Below, one piece after another: positions 1 through 10,678 of a stretch of DNA of 64,000 bases. The translations under genes were made by a program, and so were the position numbers. Source of the stretch: Burkholderia sp. SRS-46 (GTDB taxonomy: Bacteria > Pseudomonadota > Gammaproteobacteria > Burkholderiales > Burkholderiaceae); assembly GCF_004343775.1 (NCBI RefSeq), contig NZ_PTXL01000006.1:434001-498000 (forward strand). Reading direction: 5' to 3'. The notes under the pieces were generated by a model that saw nothing but the letters and a program-made list of their open reading frames with translations, made no database searches and was not told the origin of the DNA. Position 1 is the stretch's first letter. Each line of letters starts with the position of its first letter.

Positions 1-275
1 AGGATCAGCGCGGTGAGCACCGTGTAGCTGAACGCCATCACGTTCCAGCGCTGGCTGGACGAGGTGTTCATGTGCAGGAAGTACACGAGGTGCACGAGGA
101 TCTGCACGAACGCGAGCACCGCGAGCGCGATGATCGCCGCCTTCGGCGCCAGCATGCCGCCCATCACGAGGCCGAACGACGCGGCCGTCAGCAGCACCGA
201 CAGCACGAAGCCGACCAGGTAGCCGCGGGCCGTGCCGTGCGCTTCATCGTGGTGAATGAGTTCCGAATGGGCCAT
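1..275 (-). CDS. cyoD: Cytochrome bo3 ubiquinol oxidase subunit IV (partial)
   Basis: Small membrane subunit that helps assemble the Cu(B) site of the bo3-type ubiquinol oxidase in the inner membrane. The visible 91 codons start MAHSELIHHDEAHGTARGYL and continue into hydrophobic helices with the family segment LVHLVYFLHMN. The C-terminus lies beyond the left edge; family members are about 110 residues. The ATG directly abuts the cyoC TAA stop with no spacer, so it is translated as the last visible gene of cyoABCD. The identity follows from this fixed gene order and the sequence. Confidence 0.93.
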   Translation of the reverse strand, partial: MAHSELIHHDEAHGTARGYLVGFVLSVLLTAASFGLVMGGMLAPKAAIIALAVLAFVQILVHLVYFLHMNTSSSQRWNVMAFSYTVLTALI

Positions 276-887
276 TTAGATCACGCTCGCGAGATAGACG
301 AAGGAAAACACGCAGATCCAGACGATGTCGAGGAAGTGCCAGAACAGGCTCAGGCACATCAGGCGCCGGACGTCGCGCTCGGTCATGCCCGGGCCGCGCG
401 CGATCTGCACGACGAGCACGACCATCCACAGCAGGCCGATGGCGACGTGCAGCCCGTGCGTGCCGACCAGCGTGAAGAACGCCGACAGGAACGCGCTGCG
501 CTGCGGGCCCGCGCCTTCGGCGATCAGGTGCGAGAACTCGCGCATTTCCATCGCGAGGAACGCCGCGCCGAGCACGAACGTGACCGCGAGCCAGACGAAC
601 ACCGTGCCGCGCCGGCGGCGCTGCGCGCCGAGCATCGCGAAGCCGTACGTGATGCTCGACAGCAGCAGCATGGCGGTCTCGAGCGCGACGCCCGGGATGT
701 CGAACAGGTCCTTCGCGGTCGGGCCGCCCGCATACTGGCCGCCGAGCACCGCGAAGGTCGCGAACAGCGACGCGAAGATCACGCAGTCGGTCATCAGGTA
801 CAGCCAGAACCCGAACACCGAGTGCGACGGCGGATGATGGTGCGCCGCCGGATGGCGGGCAGCGCCCGCGAGAGTGTGAGATGACAT
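276..887 (-). CDS. cyoC: Cytochrome bo3 ubiquinol oxidase subunit III
   Basis: Subunit III of the bo3 oxidase, a 203-residue membrane protein of the heme-copper oxidase subunit III family, close to the usual 204. Five or so hydrophobic helices are visible, including FWLYLMTDCVIFASLFATF, the typical first helix of CyoC, and HGLHVAIGLLWMVVLVVQI. The start MSSHTLAG at 887 is chosen because its ATG overlaps the cyoB stop by one base (TGATG), which suggests coupled translation. An in-frame upstream extension exists but lies inside cyoB and has no family-like sequence. Confidence 0.95.
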   Translation of the reverse strand: MSSHTLAGAARHPAAHHHPPSHSVFGFWLYLMTDCVIFASLFATFAVLGGQYAGGPTAKDLFDIPGVALETAMLLLSSITYGFAMLGAQRRRRGTVFVWLAVTFVLGAAFLAMEMREFSHLIAEGAGPQRSAFLSAFFTLVGTHGLHVAIGLLWMVVLVVQIARGPGMTERDVRRLMCLSLFWHFLDIVWICVFSFVYLASVI

Positions 888-2893
888 CAGTTCGCCTCCA
901 GTTCGGCTTCCGGCGACGGTGCGCGCATCCGCACGCCCGTGCGTTGTTCCTCGATCTTGCGGACGGTATCCGCCGGAATGAAATAGCCTTCGTTGTCCTG
1001 TGCGCTGTACAGCACCACCGTTGCGACGATGCCGACCAGGCCGGCGATCGCGAGCCACCAGATGTGCCATACGAGCGCGAAGCCGAGCAGCAGGCTGAAC
1101 ACGCCGACGAACAGGCCCGCGCTGGTATTCGACGGCATGTGGATGTCCTCGTACGTCACGTGCTTGCCGAGCCCGAGGCCCTTCGCCTTGCGATACGCGA
1201 GCTCGTCGAGTTCATGCACGTCCGGCGTCACCGCGAAGTTGTAGACCGCCGGCGGCGACGACGTCGCCCATTCGAGCGTGCGGCCGTTCCACGGGTCGCC
1301 GGTCGCGTCGCGATACTGCGGCAGGTGACGGTTGCGCCAGCCGACCCACACCGAGGCGACCTGGCACACCACGCCGAGCGCGATCAGCACCACGCCGCAC
1401 GCGGCGGCGATCAGCCACGGCTGCCAGGCCGGGTTGTCGTAGTGGTTCAGGCGGCGCGTCATGCCCATGAAGCCGAGCACGTAGAGCGGCATGAACGCGA
1501 CGTAGAAGCCGACGAGCCAGCACCAGAACGCGCGCTTGCCGAATTTCTCGTCGAGCCGGAAGCCGAACACCTTCGGGAACCAGAAGTGGACGCCCGCGAA
1601 ATAGCCGAACACGACACCGCCGATGATCGTGTTGTGGAAGTGCGCGATCAGGAACAGGCTGTTGTGCAGCACGAAGTCCGCGCCGGGAATCGCCAGCATC
1701 ACGCCGGTCATCCCGCCGAGCGTGAACGTGACCATGAAGCCGATCGTCCACAGCACCGGCGTCGTGAACTCGACGCGCCCGCGGTACATCGTGAACAGCC
1801 AGTTGAAGATCTTCACGCCGGTCGGGATCGCGATGATCATCGTCATGATCCCGAAGAACGCGTTCACGTTGGCGCCCGAGCCCATCGTGAAGAAGTGGTG
1901 CAGCCACACGAGGAACGCCAGCACCATGATCGCGCACGACGCGTACACCATCGTCTTGTAGCCGAACAGCGGCTTCTTCGAGAACGTCGCGATCACTTCC
2001 GAATAGATGCCGAACGCGGGCAGCACGAGGATGTACACCTCCGGATGGCCCCACGCCCAGATCAGGTTCAGGTACAGCATCGCGTTGCCGCCCGCCTCGT
2101 TCGTGAAGAAGTGCATGTCGAGGTAGCGGTCGAGGCCGAGCAGCGCGAGCGCGACCGTCAGGATCGGGAACGTGGCCATGATCAGCACGTTCGAGCACAG
2201 CGCCGTCCACGTGAACACCGGCATCTTCATCAGCGTCATGCCGGGCGCGCGCATCTTGATGATCGTCACGAAGAAGTTGATCGCGGTGATCAGCGTGCCG
2301 ACGCCGGAGATCTGCAGCGCCCACAGGTAGTAGTCGACGCCCACGCCGGGGCTGAACTGCAGCTCGGAGAGCGGCGGATACGCGAGCCAGCCCACCTGCG
2401 CGAATTCGCCGACCACGAGCGAGATGTTCATCAGGATCGCGGCCATCGCCGTCATCCAGAAGGAGAGCGAGTTCAGGAACGGGAACGCGACGTCGCGCGC
2501 GCCGATCTGCAGCGGCACGATCAGGTTGAAGAACGCGACCAGCAGCGCCATCGCCATGAAGAAGATCATGATCACGCCGTGCGCGGTGAAGATCTGGTCA
2601 TAGTGGTGCGGCGGCAGGTAGCCGGGGCCGTTGTACGCGAGCGCGAGCTGCAGGCGCATCATCACCGCGTCGGCGAAGCCGCGCAGCAGCATCAGCACGG
2701 CGACGACCAGGTACATCACGCCGATCTTCTTGTGATCGACCGACGTCAGCCATTCGCTCCATAGCCATTTCCAGCGGCCGGAGACCGTCAGCGCGGCGAC
2801 GATGCCCAGCACGACGAGCCCCATGAAGGCGCTCGCCCCCATGATGATGGGCTGGTCGAACGGGATCGCCGAAAGTGTGAGTTTGCCGAACAT
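887..2893 (-). CDS. cyoB: Cytochrome bo3 ubiquinol oxidase subunit I
   Basis: Catalytic subunit I of the quinol oxidase: oxidises ubiquinol, reduces O2 to water and pumps protons across the inner membrane. It has 668 residues, against about 663 in Escherichia coli. The binuclear-centre motifs are visible: [10 protein letters not shown] (Cu(B) histidine cross-linked to tyrosine), [11 protein letters not shown] (Cu(B) histidine pair) and [10 protein letters not shown] (heme ligands). The N-terminus [15 protein letters not shown] is typical for CyoB. It follows cyoA after three bases and overlaps cyoC by one base. Confidence 0.97.
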   Translation of the reverse strand: MFGKLTLSAIPFDQPIIMGASAFMGLVVLGIVAALTVSGRWKWLWSEWLTSVDHKKIGVMYLVVAVLMLLRGFADAVMMRLQLALAYNGPGYLPPHHYDQIFTAHGVIMIFFMAMALLVAFFNLIVPLQIGARDVAFPFLNSLSFWMTAMAAILMNISLVVGEFAQVGWLAYPPLSELQFSPGVGVDYYLWALQISGVGTLITAINFFVTIIKMRAPGMTLMKMPVFTWTALCSNVLIMATFPILTVALALLGLDRYLDMHFFTNEAGGNAMLYLNLIWAWGHPEVYILVLPAFGIYSEVIATFSKKPLFGYKTMVYASCAIMVLAFLVWLHHFFTMGSGANVNAFFGIMTMIIAIPTGVKIFNWLFTMYRGRVEFTTPVLWTIGFMVTFTLGGMTGVMLAIPGADFVLHNSLFLIAHFHNTIIGGVVFGYFAGVHFWFPKVFGFRLDEKFGKRAFWCWLVGFYVAFMPLYVLGFMGMTRRLNHYDNPAWQPWLIAAACGVVLIALGVVCQVASVWVGWRNRHLPQYRDATGDPWNGRTLEWATSSPPAVYNFAVTPDVHELDELAYRKAKGLGLGKHVTYEDIHMPSNTSAGLFVGVFSLLLGFALVWHIWWLAIAGLVGIVATVVLYSAQDNEGYFIPADTVRKIEEQRTGVRMRAPSPEAELEAN

Positions 2894-2896
2894 GCG

Positions 2897-3787
2897 TTAC
2901 CCCTTCGTCGTACAGGCGGCGTCCTTCAGGTCGAGGACGTGGCCGTCGTTGTATTTCGCGATGATGTTGTGAAAGAGCTTCGGATCGACGGTCGAGAAGT
3001 AGCGCACCGGCGCCTTCTCGCTCGGCTGCGCGACCGCGCTGTACGCGGTCATGTCGAGCCGGTCGGACGATGCCCTGACCTTGCGCACCCATGCGTCGAA
3101 CTGCTCGCGCGGCTCGGCGAGCGTGCGGAACTTCATGTCGGAGAAGCCGCGGCCGCTGTAGTTGGCGGACACGCCCGCGAAGTCACCCGCCTCGTCGGCG
3201 ATCAGGTGCAGGCGCGTCTGCATGCCGGCCATCGCGTAGACCTGGCTGCCGAGCTGCGGAATGAAGAACGAGTTCATCACCGAATCCGACGTGATGCGGA
3301 AGTTCACCGGCGTGCCGACCGGAATCGCGAGCTGGTTCACCGACGCGATGCCGAGCTCCGGGTAGATGAACAGCCACTTCCAGTCGAGCGCGACGACCTC
3401 GACATTGATCGGCTTGACCGACGATTCGAGCGGCTTGTACGGGTCGAGCTCGTGCGTGGTCTTCCACGTGAGGATGCCGAGGAACAGGATGATCAGCGTC
3501 GGCACCGTCCAGATCACGACCTCGATCGCGGTCGAGTGCGACCATTCCGGCGCATAGGTTGCGTTGCGGTTCGACGCGCGGTAGCGCCACGCGAAGAACA
3601 GCGTGAGCAGGATCACCGGCACGACGACGATCAGCATCGTCCATGTCGACGTCGCGATCAGCGCTTTCTCCGCGACGCCCACCGCGCCCTTCGGGTCGAG
3701 CACGTGAAGATCGCTGCATCCGGCCAGTCCCGCCAATATCGCGGTGACGGGGGCCGCCCGCGCACCGCCGGTGATTCGTCTGATCAT
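2897..3787 (-). CDS. cyoA: Cytochrome bo3 ubiquinol oxidase subunit II (lipoprotein)
   Basis: Subunit II of the bo3 oxidase, 296 residues. The start MIRRITGG at 3787 is preferred over upstream in-frame codons because it gives a lipoprotein signal with lipobox LAGC (Cys24). Two transmembrane helices follow, then a periplasmic cupredoxin-like domain. The CuA ligands of cytochrome c oxidases are not evident, as expected for a quinol oxidase. First gene of the operon; the Shine-Dalgarno is weak (AGG about 7 bases upstream). The 413 bases upstream should hold the promoter. Confidence 0.95.
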   Translation of the reverse strand: MIRRITGGARAAPVTAILAGLAGCSDLHVLDPKGAVGVAEKALIATSTWTMLIVVVPVILLTLFFAWRYRASNRNATYAPEWSHSTAIEVVIWTVPTLIILFLGILTWKTTHELDPYKPLESSVKPINVEVVALDWKWLFIYPELGIASVNQLAIPVGTPVNFRITSDSVMNSFFIPQLGSQVYAMAGMQTRLHLIADEAGDFAGVSANYSGRGFSDMKFRTLAEPREQFDAWVRKVRASSDRLDMTAYSAVAQPSEKAPVRYFSTVDPKLFHNIIAKYNDGHVLDLKDAACTTKG

Positions 3788-4200
3788 CGTTCGTTTGCCT
3801 GAGTGTCGTTGAAAAGGACGGCCGGGTCGGTCGTGCACCACCGTCGCGCGGCGCGTGTCGACCGCGGCGACCTGCGCGCGAACTTTACGGAATGTTGCGG
3901 CGGGGCATCTTGATGGCGAACAAACTTCGCCCATTTCCGCTAAAACGAGCCGACGGCAGCGGCAACGCCGGCTCGGTCGATGGCCGGTAACCGCCGATGG
4001 GACAAGGGATTCAGGCGCCGGGGCGCGCCGCCCGCGACGGGCGAATTGAGGGGACGAAAGGGAAAAATCGCGGTGATGCACCGCGACATGAATGGCGCCG
4101 CGGCGGGTGGCGGACGCAAAAGAAACGCCCCGCGGGCGCGGGGCGGAGTCACTTCAGGCCGGCGCGGCGGCGGGCATCGGCCGCGCGCACGCGGGCCGCG
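3788..4200. other. Intergenic region upstream of cyoA
   Basis: 413 bases without a convincing gene. The cyo promoter must lie here if the operon is transcribed locally, but I cannot pick a clear -35/-10 pair. The right part contains the terminator of the crotonase gene (separate entry). Open frames crossing the region are GC-rich noise with no family features. Confidence 0.5.
4115..4145 (-). terminator. Intrinsic terminator of the crotonase gene
   Basis: Perfect 8-bp stem: arms 4126-4133 (cgccccgc) and 4138-4145 (gcggggcg), loop of 4. Read on the minus strand it is followed by TTTCTTTTG, about 55 bases after the crotonase stop. Confidence 0.7.
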
Positions 4201-4968
4201 TCAGTCGAACTGGCGGAAGTCCGGCTTGCGCTTCTCGAAGAACGCGGTCATCGCCTCGCGTGCTTCCGGCGCGCGCAGCATCGCGCTGAAGTGCTGCGCT
4301 TCCTGCGCCATCCGCTCGGCCACCGGCGCGCCGCCGGTGTCCTTCAGCAGCGCCTTCGTCACGCGCAGCGACGAGGCCGGCAGCGCCGCGAGCTTCGCCG
4401 CCTGCTTCGCCGCGAACGCGTCGAGCTCGGCGGCCGGCAACACGCGGTTGACGATGCCGATCCGGTGCGCTTCCAGCGCATCGAACGCCTCGCCGAGCAG
4501 CAGCTTCTCCGCGGCCACCTGATGCCCGGCCAGGCGCGGCAGCAGCAGGCTCGACGCGGCCTCCGGGCACAGCCCGAGCTGCACGAACGGCAGCGAGAAG
4601 CTGGCCGTGTCGGCCGCGTAGACGACGTCGCAATGCAGCAGCATCGTCACGCCGACGCCGACCGCCACGCCCGGCACCGCGGCGATCACCGGCTTCGACG
4701 CGCTGCTGATGCGCGCGAGAAACTGGAACACCGGCGCGCTGTCGTCGTTCGGCGGGGTCTTCAGGAAATCCTCGAGATCGTTGCCCGCGCTGAAGTTGCC
4801 GTCGCTGCCGCGCAGCAGGATCACGCGGATCGCCTTGTCTTCCTGGGCGTCGCCGAGCGCGTCGGCCATCGTCTGGTACATCGCCGCCGTGAGCGCATTC
4901 TTCTTCGCCGGGCGCGCGATCGTGATCGTCATGATGCCGTCGGCGCGTTCAATCTGGATATCGGTCAC
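4201..4968 (-). CDS. Crotonase, probable delta3,delta2-enoyl-CoA isomerase (PECI/ECI2-like)
   Basis: Crotonase-fold protein of 255 residues acting on acyl-CoA. GTG start at 4968 is set by an AAGGAG ribosome site just upstream. The oxyanion-hole segment NFSAGNDLEDF is present. Both catalytic glutamates of enoyl-CoA hydratases appear replaced: Thr108 in the GVGVTMLLHCD block and Phe128 in SFSLPFVQLG. Instead Glu136 sits in LGLCPEAASS, matching the SPEGCSS base position of PECI/ECI2 isomerases as I recall them. I therefore favour isomerisation of cis/trans-3-enoyl-CoA to 2-enoyl-CoA for unsaturated fatty acids. It lies downstream of the beta-oxidation operon but is separated from it by a strong terminator. 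Isomerase assignment is inference; crotonase fold is certain. Confidence 0.8.
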   Translation of the reverse strand: MTDIQIERADGIMTITIARPAKKNALTAAMYQTMADALGDAQEDKAIRVILLRGSDGNFSAGNDLEDFLKTPPNDDSAPVFQFLARISSASKPVIAAVPGVAVGVGVTMLLHCDVVYAADTASFSLPFVQLGLCPEAASSLLLPRLAGHQVAAEKLLLGEAFDALEAHRIGIVNRVLPAAELDAFAAKQAAKLAALPASSLRVTKALLKDTGGAPVAERMAQEAQHFSAMLRAPEAREAMTAFFEKRKPDFRQFD

Positions 4969-5000
4969 AAGCGTCTCCTTTGCTGTCCTCGACCGGAATG

Positions 5001-5037
5001 AAAAAAGCGGTGCGCGAGCTCGTGGCCCGCGCACCGC
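5001..5037 (-). terminator. Intrinsic terminator after the thiolase gene
   Basis: Perfect 10-bp stem: arms 5007-5016 (gcggtgcgcg) and 5028-5037 (cgcgcaccgc), followed on the minus strand by six T. It sits between the thiolase stop and the crotonase start, so it should limit read-through into the crotonase gene. Confidence 0.85.
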
Positions 5038-5054
5038 GATCGATACTGCCTCGC

Positions 5055-6254
<1,200 letters not shown>

Positions 6255-6280
6255 TTCAGACTCCTTGCCTGTCCACTCGC

Positions 6281-8716
6281 TCAGTTACGCACCGGCTTGC
6301 CGGTCTGCAACATGCCCATGATCCGTTCCTGCGTCTTCTGCGTGCCGAGCAGGTCGACGAACGCGCGGCGCTCGAGCGCCAGCAGCCATTCCTCGTCGAC
6401 CAGGCTGCCCGCCTCGACGTCGCCGCCGCACACCGCTTCCGCGATGCGGCTCGCGATCAGGAAATCGTGGTCGCTGATGAAGCGGCCGTCGCGCATGTTG
6501 ACGAGCGATGCCTTGATCGTCGCGATCGCCGAGCGGCCCGCCACCGGCACGTCCTTCGCCTTCAGCGGCGCGCGGTAGCCGGTGTCGGCCAGCGCCCGCG
6601 CTTCCTTCTTCGCGGTGTCGAGCAGCTCGAACACGTTGAAGACGATCGTGTCGGACGGCTTCACGTAGCCCATCGCGCGCGCATCGTGCGCAGACGCCGA
6701 GACCTTCGCCATCGCCGCGTTCTCGAACGACTTCGTGGCGAACTTCAGGATCTCGGTGGTCGCGTTCGCGGCCGTGGCGGCATCCGCCGCGCGCAGCGCC
6801 GCTTCCTTCAGGCCACCGCCCGCCGGCACGAGGCCGACGCCCACTTCGACGAGACCGATGTAGCTCTCGACGTGCACCACGCGCTTCGCGCTGTGCAGCA
6901 TCAGCTCGCACCCGCCGCCGAGCGCGATGCCCGACACGGCTGCGACGACCGGCACGTTCGCGTACTTCACGCGCAGCATGCCTTCCTGGAACTTCTTCAC
7001 GAACGGCTCGATGCCCTTCGCGCCGCCCATCATGAACGCGGGCATCGCCTCTTCGAGGTTCGCGCCGGCCGAGAACGGGCCGCCCGGCGTGCCGAGCTTC
7101 AGCGACGTCGGCTGCCAGATCACCACGCCCTTGTAGTCCTTCTCCGCGAGCTCAATCGCCTGCACGAGGCCGTCGATCACGCTCGGCCCGATCGTGTTCA
7201 TCTTCGACTTGAACGACACGATCACGACGTCGTCTTCACCGGCACGGTCGTCGACCCATGCGCGCACCGCGTCGGTCTCGAACAGCGTCTTGCCGTAGGT
7301 CTTCGGGTCGGCGCCCGCTTCGCCGAGCAGCGGCGCGCGGAACACCTGCTTGTTGTAGACCGCGAGGTCCGAACGCGGCACGAAGCGCTTCGCTGCCGGC
7401 GCCCACGAGCCTTCGGCCGTGTGCACGCCGCCCTTCTCGGCCACCGGGCCTTCGAGCACCCACGACGGCAGCGGCACGTTCGCGAGCGCCTTGCCGGCCG
7501 CGATGTCTTCCTGCACCCACTCGGCCACCTGCTTCCAGCCGGCGGCCTGCCAGCCTTCGAACGGGCCTTCGTTCCAGCCGAAGCCCCAGCGGATCGCGAG
7601 GTCGACGTCGCGCGCGTTGTCGGCGATCGACTCGAGATGCACGCCGATGTAGTGGAACACGTCGCGGAAGATCGACCACAGGAACTGCGCGTGCGGATGG
7701 TCCGTCTCGCGCAGCAGCTTCAGGCGCTCCGCCGGCGGACGCTTCAGGATGCGGGCGACCGTCTCGTCGGCCTTCGCGCCGCCGTCGACATAGGTGCCCG
7801 TCTTCGCGTCGAGCACCTTGATCGCCTTGCCTTCCTTCTTGTAGAAACCGCCGCCCGTCTTCTGGCCGAGCGCGCCCTGCTTCACCAGCTCGGCGAGCAC
7901 GGCGGGCGTCTGGTAGACCGGGAAGAACGGATCGTCGGCGAGGTTGTCCTGCATCGTCTTGATCACGTGCGCCATCGTGTCGAGGCCGACCACGTCCGCG
8001 GTGCGGAATGTCGCCGACTTCGCGCGGCCGAGGCGGCTGCCGGTCAGGTCGTCGACTTCATCGAAGCGCAGGCCGAACTTGGCGGCCTCGGTGATCACCG
8101 CGAGGATCGAGAAGATGCCGACGCGGTTCGCGATGAAGTTCGGCGTGTCCTTCGCGCGCACGACGCCCTTGCCGACGACGCTCGTCAGGAACGTCTCGAG
8201 CTGGTCGAGGATTTCCGGGCGCGTGTGCGCGGTCGGGATCAGCTCGACGAGGTGCATGTAGCGCGGCGGGTTGAAGAAGTGCACGCCGCAGAAGCGCGCC
8301 TTCAGCTCGTCGGAGAAGCCGTCCGACAGCGTCGTGATCGACAGGCCCGACGTGTTGGTCGCGAAGATCGCGTTCGGCGCGATGTGCGGCGCGACCTTCT
8401 TGTACAGGTCGTGCTTCCAGTCCATCCGCTCGGCGATCGCCTCGATCACGACGTCGCACTCGGCGAGCTTCGCGATGTCGTCCTCGTAGTTCGCGGGCTC
8501 GAGGTATTTCGCGTCGTCCTTCACGCCGAACGGCGCGGGCGACAGCTTCTTCAGGTTCTCGATCGCCTTCAGCGCGATCGCGTTCTTCGGGCCTTCCTTG
8601 GCCGGCAGGTCGAACAGCAGCACGGGTACGCGCGCGTTGACGAGATGCGCGGCGATCTGCGCGCCCATCACGCCGGCGCCCAGCACGGCGACCTTGCGAA
8701 TGATGAAATTGCTCAC
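6281..8716 (-). CDS. 3-hydroxyacyl-CoA dehydrogenase/enoyl-CoA hydratase, FadN-type domain order
   Basis: Two-domain beta-oxidation enzyme of 811 residues. The NAD-binding dehydrogenase comes first (GAGVMGAQIAAH near residue 15, catalytic His146 in CGVHFFNPP), followed by the dehydrogenase C-terminal domain and then a C-terminal crotonase domain. That crotonase keeps both hydratase glutamates (GGGCELML and LVEVGVG). This order is the reverse of E. coli FadB and matches FadN of Bacillus and many proteobacterial homologues. GTG start at 8716 is supported by GGAGATATCCC immediately upstream. It is the middle gene between an acyl-CoA dehydrogenase and a thiolase, so the operon can carry a full beta-oxidation cycle. 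Confidence 0.94.
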   Translation of the reverse strand: MSNFIIRKVAVLGAGVMGAQIAAHLVNARVPVLLFDLPAKEGPKNAIALKAIENLKKLSPAPFGVKDDAKYLEPANYEDDIAKLAECDVVIEAIAERMDWKHDLYKKVAPHIAPNAIFATNTSGLSITTLSDGFSDELKARFCGVHFFNPPRYMHLVELIPTAHTRPEILDQLETFLTSVVGKGVVRAKDTPNFIANRVGIFSILAVITEAAKFGLRFDEVDDLTGSRLGRAKSATFRTADVVGLDTMAHVIKTMQDNLADDPFFPVYQTPAVLAELVKQGALGQKTGGGFYKKEGKAIKVLDAKTGTYVDGGAKADETVARILKRPPAERLKLLRETDHPHAQFLWSIFRDVFHYIGVHLESIADNARDVDLAIRWGFGWNEGPFEGWQAAGWKQVAEWVQEDIAAGKALANVPLPSWVLEGPVAEKGGVHTAEGSWAPAAKRFVPRSDLAVYNKQVFRAPLLGEAGADPKTYGKTLFETDAVRAWVDDRAGEDDVVIVSFKSKMNTIGPSVIDGLVQAIELAEKDYKGVVIWQPTSLKLGTPGGPFSAGANLEEAMPAFMMGGAKGIEPFVKKFQEGMLRVKYANVPVVAAVSGIALGGGCELMLHSAKRVVHVESYIGLVEVGVGLVPAGGGLKEAALRAADAATAANATTEILKFATKSFENAAMAKVSASAHDARAMGYVKPSDTIVFNVFELLDTAKKEARALADTGYRAPLKAKDVPVAGRSAIATIKASLVNMRDGRFISDHDFLIASRIAEAVCGGDVEAGSLVDEEWLLALERRAFVDLLGTQKTQERIMGMLQTGKPVRN

Positions 8717-8795
8717 GGGATATCTCCGGAAAGTGCCGCGCAGCGCGGATCGTATGAAAAACGGCGCGGCGATGTAGGTACCTGGAACCGTATCG

Positions 8796-8828
8796 GCCGG
8801 GCGGCGCGCGGTGCGCACGCCGCCCGGC
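8796..8828. other. GC-rich hairpin between acyl-CoA dehydrogenase and FadN-type gene
   Basis: Perfect 11-bp inverted repeat (8796-8806 gccgggcggcg; 8818-8828 cgccgcccggc) with an 11-base loop and no T tract on either strand. It may stabilise or process the operon mRNA; a true terminator is less likely. Confidence 0.45.
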
Positions 8829-8834
8829 GTCCGA

Positions 8835-10622
8835 TCAGAACAGCGACTCGTCGACTTCCATCATCGTCTTCGAGCCGGCGCGCGCGGCGCGGATCGTCGA
8901 TGCGGTCTCGGGCAGCAGGCGCGCGAAGTAGAAGCGCGCGGTTGCGAGCTTCGACTTGTAGAACGGATCGCCCGACGCTTCCTTGTCGAGCGCGAGGCGC
9001 GCCATGCGGGCCCAGAAGTACGAGAACACGAGGTGGCCGACGGTGCGCAGGTACGGCACGGCGGCGGCGCCCACTTCGTCCGGGTTCTGCATCGCCTTCA
9101 TGCCGATTTCCATCGTCAGCTTCTGCACCTTCTCGCCGATGTCGGCGAGCGGGTTGACGAACTCGGACATCTCCGGCTTCACGCCTTCGGCCTCGACGAA
9201 GTCGGACACGATCTTGCCGAACTTCTTCAGCTTCGCGCCCATGTCGCCGAGCACCTTGCGGCCCAGCAGGTCGAGCGACTGGATCGAGTTCGTGCCTTCG
9301 TAGATCATGTTGATCCGAGCGTCGCGCACGTACTGCTCCATGCCCCACTCGGAGATGAAGCCGTGGCCGCCGTAGATCTGCATCGCGTGGTTGGTCGACT
9401 CGAACGCGTTGTCGGTCAGGAAGGCCTTGATGATCGGCGTGAGCAGCGCGACGAGGTCGGCCGCTTCCTTGCGCACCGCTTCGTCACCGTGCGACAGCTC
9501 CTTGTCGATCTGCAGCGCGGACCAGTACGTGAATGCGCGCGCGCCTTCCGCGTACGCCTTCTGCGTGAGCAGCATGCGGCGCACGTCCGGGTGCACGATG
9601 ATCGGGTCGGCCGGCTTGTCCGGTGCCTTCGGGCCCGTCAGCGAGCGCATCTGCAGGCGCTCCTTCGCGTACGTCAGCGAATTCTGGTAGGCGACTTCCG
9701 TGAGGCCGAGGCCTTGCATGCCGACGCCGAGGCGCGCGGCGTTCATCATCACGAACATCGCGTTGAGGCCCTTGTTCGGCTCGCCGACCATCCAGCCCTT
9801 CGCGTTGTCGAGGTTCATCACGCAGGTCGAGTTGCCGTGGATGCCCATCTTGTGCTCGATCGAGCCGCACTTGATGCCGTTGCGCTCGCCCGGCTCGCCC
9901 GATGCGTCGGGGATGAACTTCGGCACGATGAACAGCGAGATCCCCTTCGTGCCTTGCGGCGCGTCCGGCAGGCGCGCGAGCACGAGGTGGATGATGTTCT
10001 TCGACATGTCGTGCTCGCCGCTCGAGATGAAGATCTTCGTGCCGCTGATCGAGTACGAGCCGTCGCCGTTCGGTTCGGCCTTGGTGCGCAGGATGCCGAG
10101 GTCGGTGCCGCAGTGCGGCTCGGTCAGGCACATCGTGCCGGTCCATTCGCCGGACACGAGCTTCGGCAGGTAGCGCTGCTGCAGTTCCGGCGCGCCGTGC
10201 GCGTGCAGGCATTCGTAGGCGCCGTGCGACAGGCCCGGATACATCGTCCATGCCTGGTTCGCCGAGTTCAGCATTTCGTAGAGCGCGTTGTTCACGAACG
10301 CGGGCAGGCCCTGGCCGCCGTAGTCCGGATCGCAGCCGAGCGCCGGCCAGCCGGCCTCGACGTATTGCTGGTAGGCCGCCTTGAAGCCGGTCGGGGTCGT
10401 CACGACACCGTCGCCGACGTACGTGCAGCCTTCACGGTCGCCGACCTGGTTCAGCGGGAACAGTACCTCGGAGCAGAACTTGCCCGCTTCTTCGAGGACC
10501 TGGTTGATCGTGTCGGCGTCGAGGTCCGCATGCTTGGGCATTTGCTTGACTTCGGCTTCGACGTTCAGAAGCTCGTGCAACACGAATTGCATGTCGCGCA
10601 GCGGCGCGGCGTACTGTCCCAT
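8835..10622 (-). CDS. Acyl-CoA dehydrogenase, long FadE-type with C-terminal extension
   Basis: FAD-dependent acyl-CoA dehydrogenase of 595 residues, the first oxidation step of beta-oxidation. The length and the N-terminus MGQYAAPLRDMQFVLHELL are those of the approximately 600-residue class with an added C-terminal domain, longer than the 380-residue classical enzymes. Family signatures include GEWTGTMCLTEPHCGTDLG in the FAD/substrate region and MQIYGGHGFISEWGMEQYVR with YEGTNSIQ near the C-terminal helix bundle. ATG at 10622 follows GGAGAGTC. Upstream in-frame codons overlap the TetR gene and are rejected. It lies 56 bases after the TetR gene on the same strand. Confidence 0.94.
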   Translation of the reverse strand: MGQYAAPLRDMQFVLHELLNVEAEVKQMPKHADLDADTINQVLEEAGKFCSEVLFPLNQVGDREGCTYVGDGVVTTPTGFKAAYQQYVEAGWPALGCDPDYGGQGLPAFVNNALYEMLNSANQAWTMYPGLSHGAYECLHAHGAPELQQRYLPKLVSGEWTGTMCLTEPHCGTDLGILRTKAEPNGDGSYSISGTKIFISSGEHDMSKNIIHLVLARLPDAPQGTKGISLFIVPKFIPDASGEPGERNGIKCGSIEHKMGIHGNSTCVMNLDNAKGWMVGEPNKGLNAMFVMMNAARLGVGMQGLGLTEVAYQNSLTYAKERLQMRSLTGPKAPDKPADPIIVHPDVRRMLLTQKAYAEGARAFTYWSALQIDKELSHGDEAVRKEAADLVALLTPIIKAFLTDNAFESTNHAMQIYGGHGFISEWGMEQYVRDARINMIYEGTNSIQSLDLLGRKVLGDMGAKLKKFGKIVSDFVEAEGVKPEMSEFVNPLADIGEKVQKLTMEIGMKAMQNPDEVGAAAVPYLRTVGHLVFSYFWARMARLALDKEASGDPFYKSKLATARFYFARLLPETASTIRAARAGSKTMMEVDESLF

Positions 10623-10678
10623 GACTCTCTCCAAAGTAGGGCTATCGCTCGAGCTCCCGGCGGGCGGATCACGCGCCG

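Noticed and set aside
3787-4081. Extended N-terminus for cyoA
   Set aside because: The upstream 98 codons have no family sequence and would bury the lipoprotein signal; MIRRITGG gives a normal lipobox.
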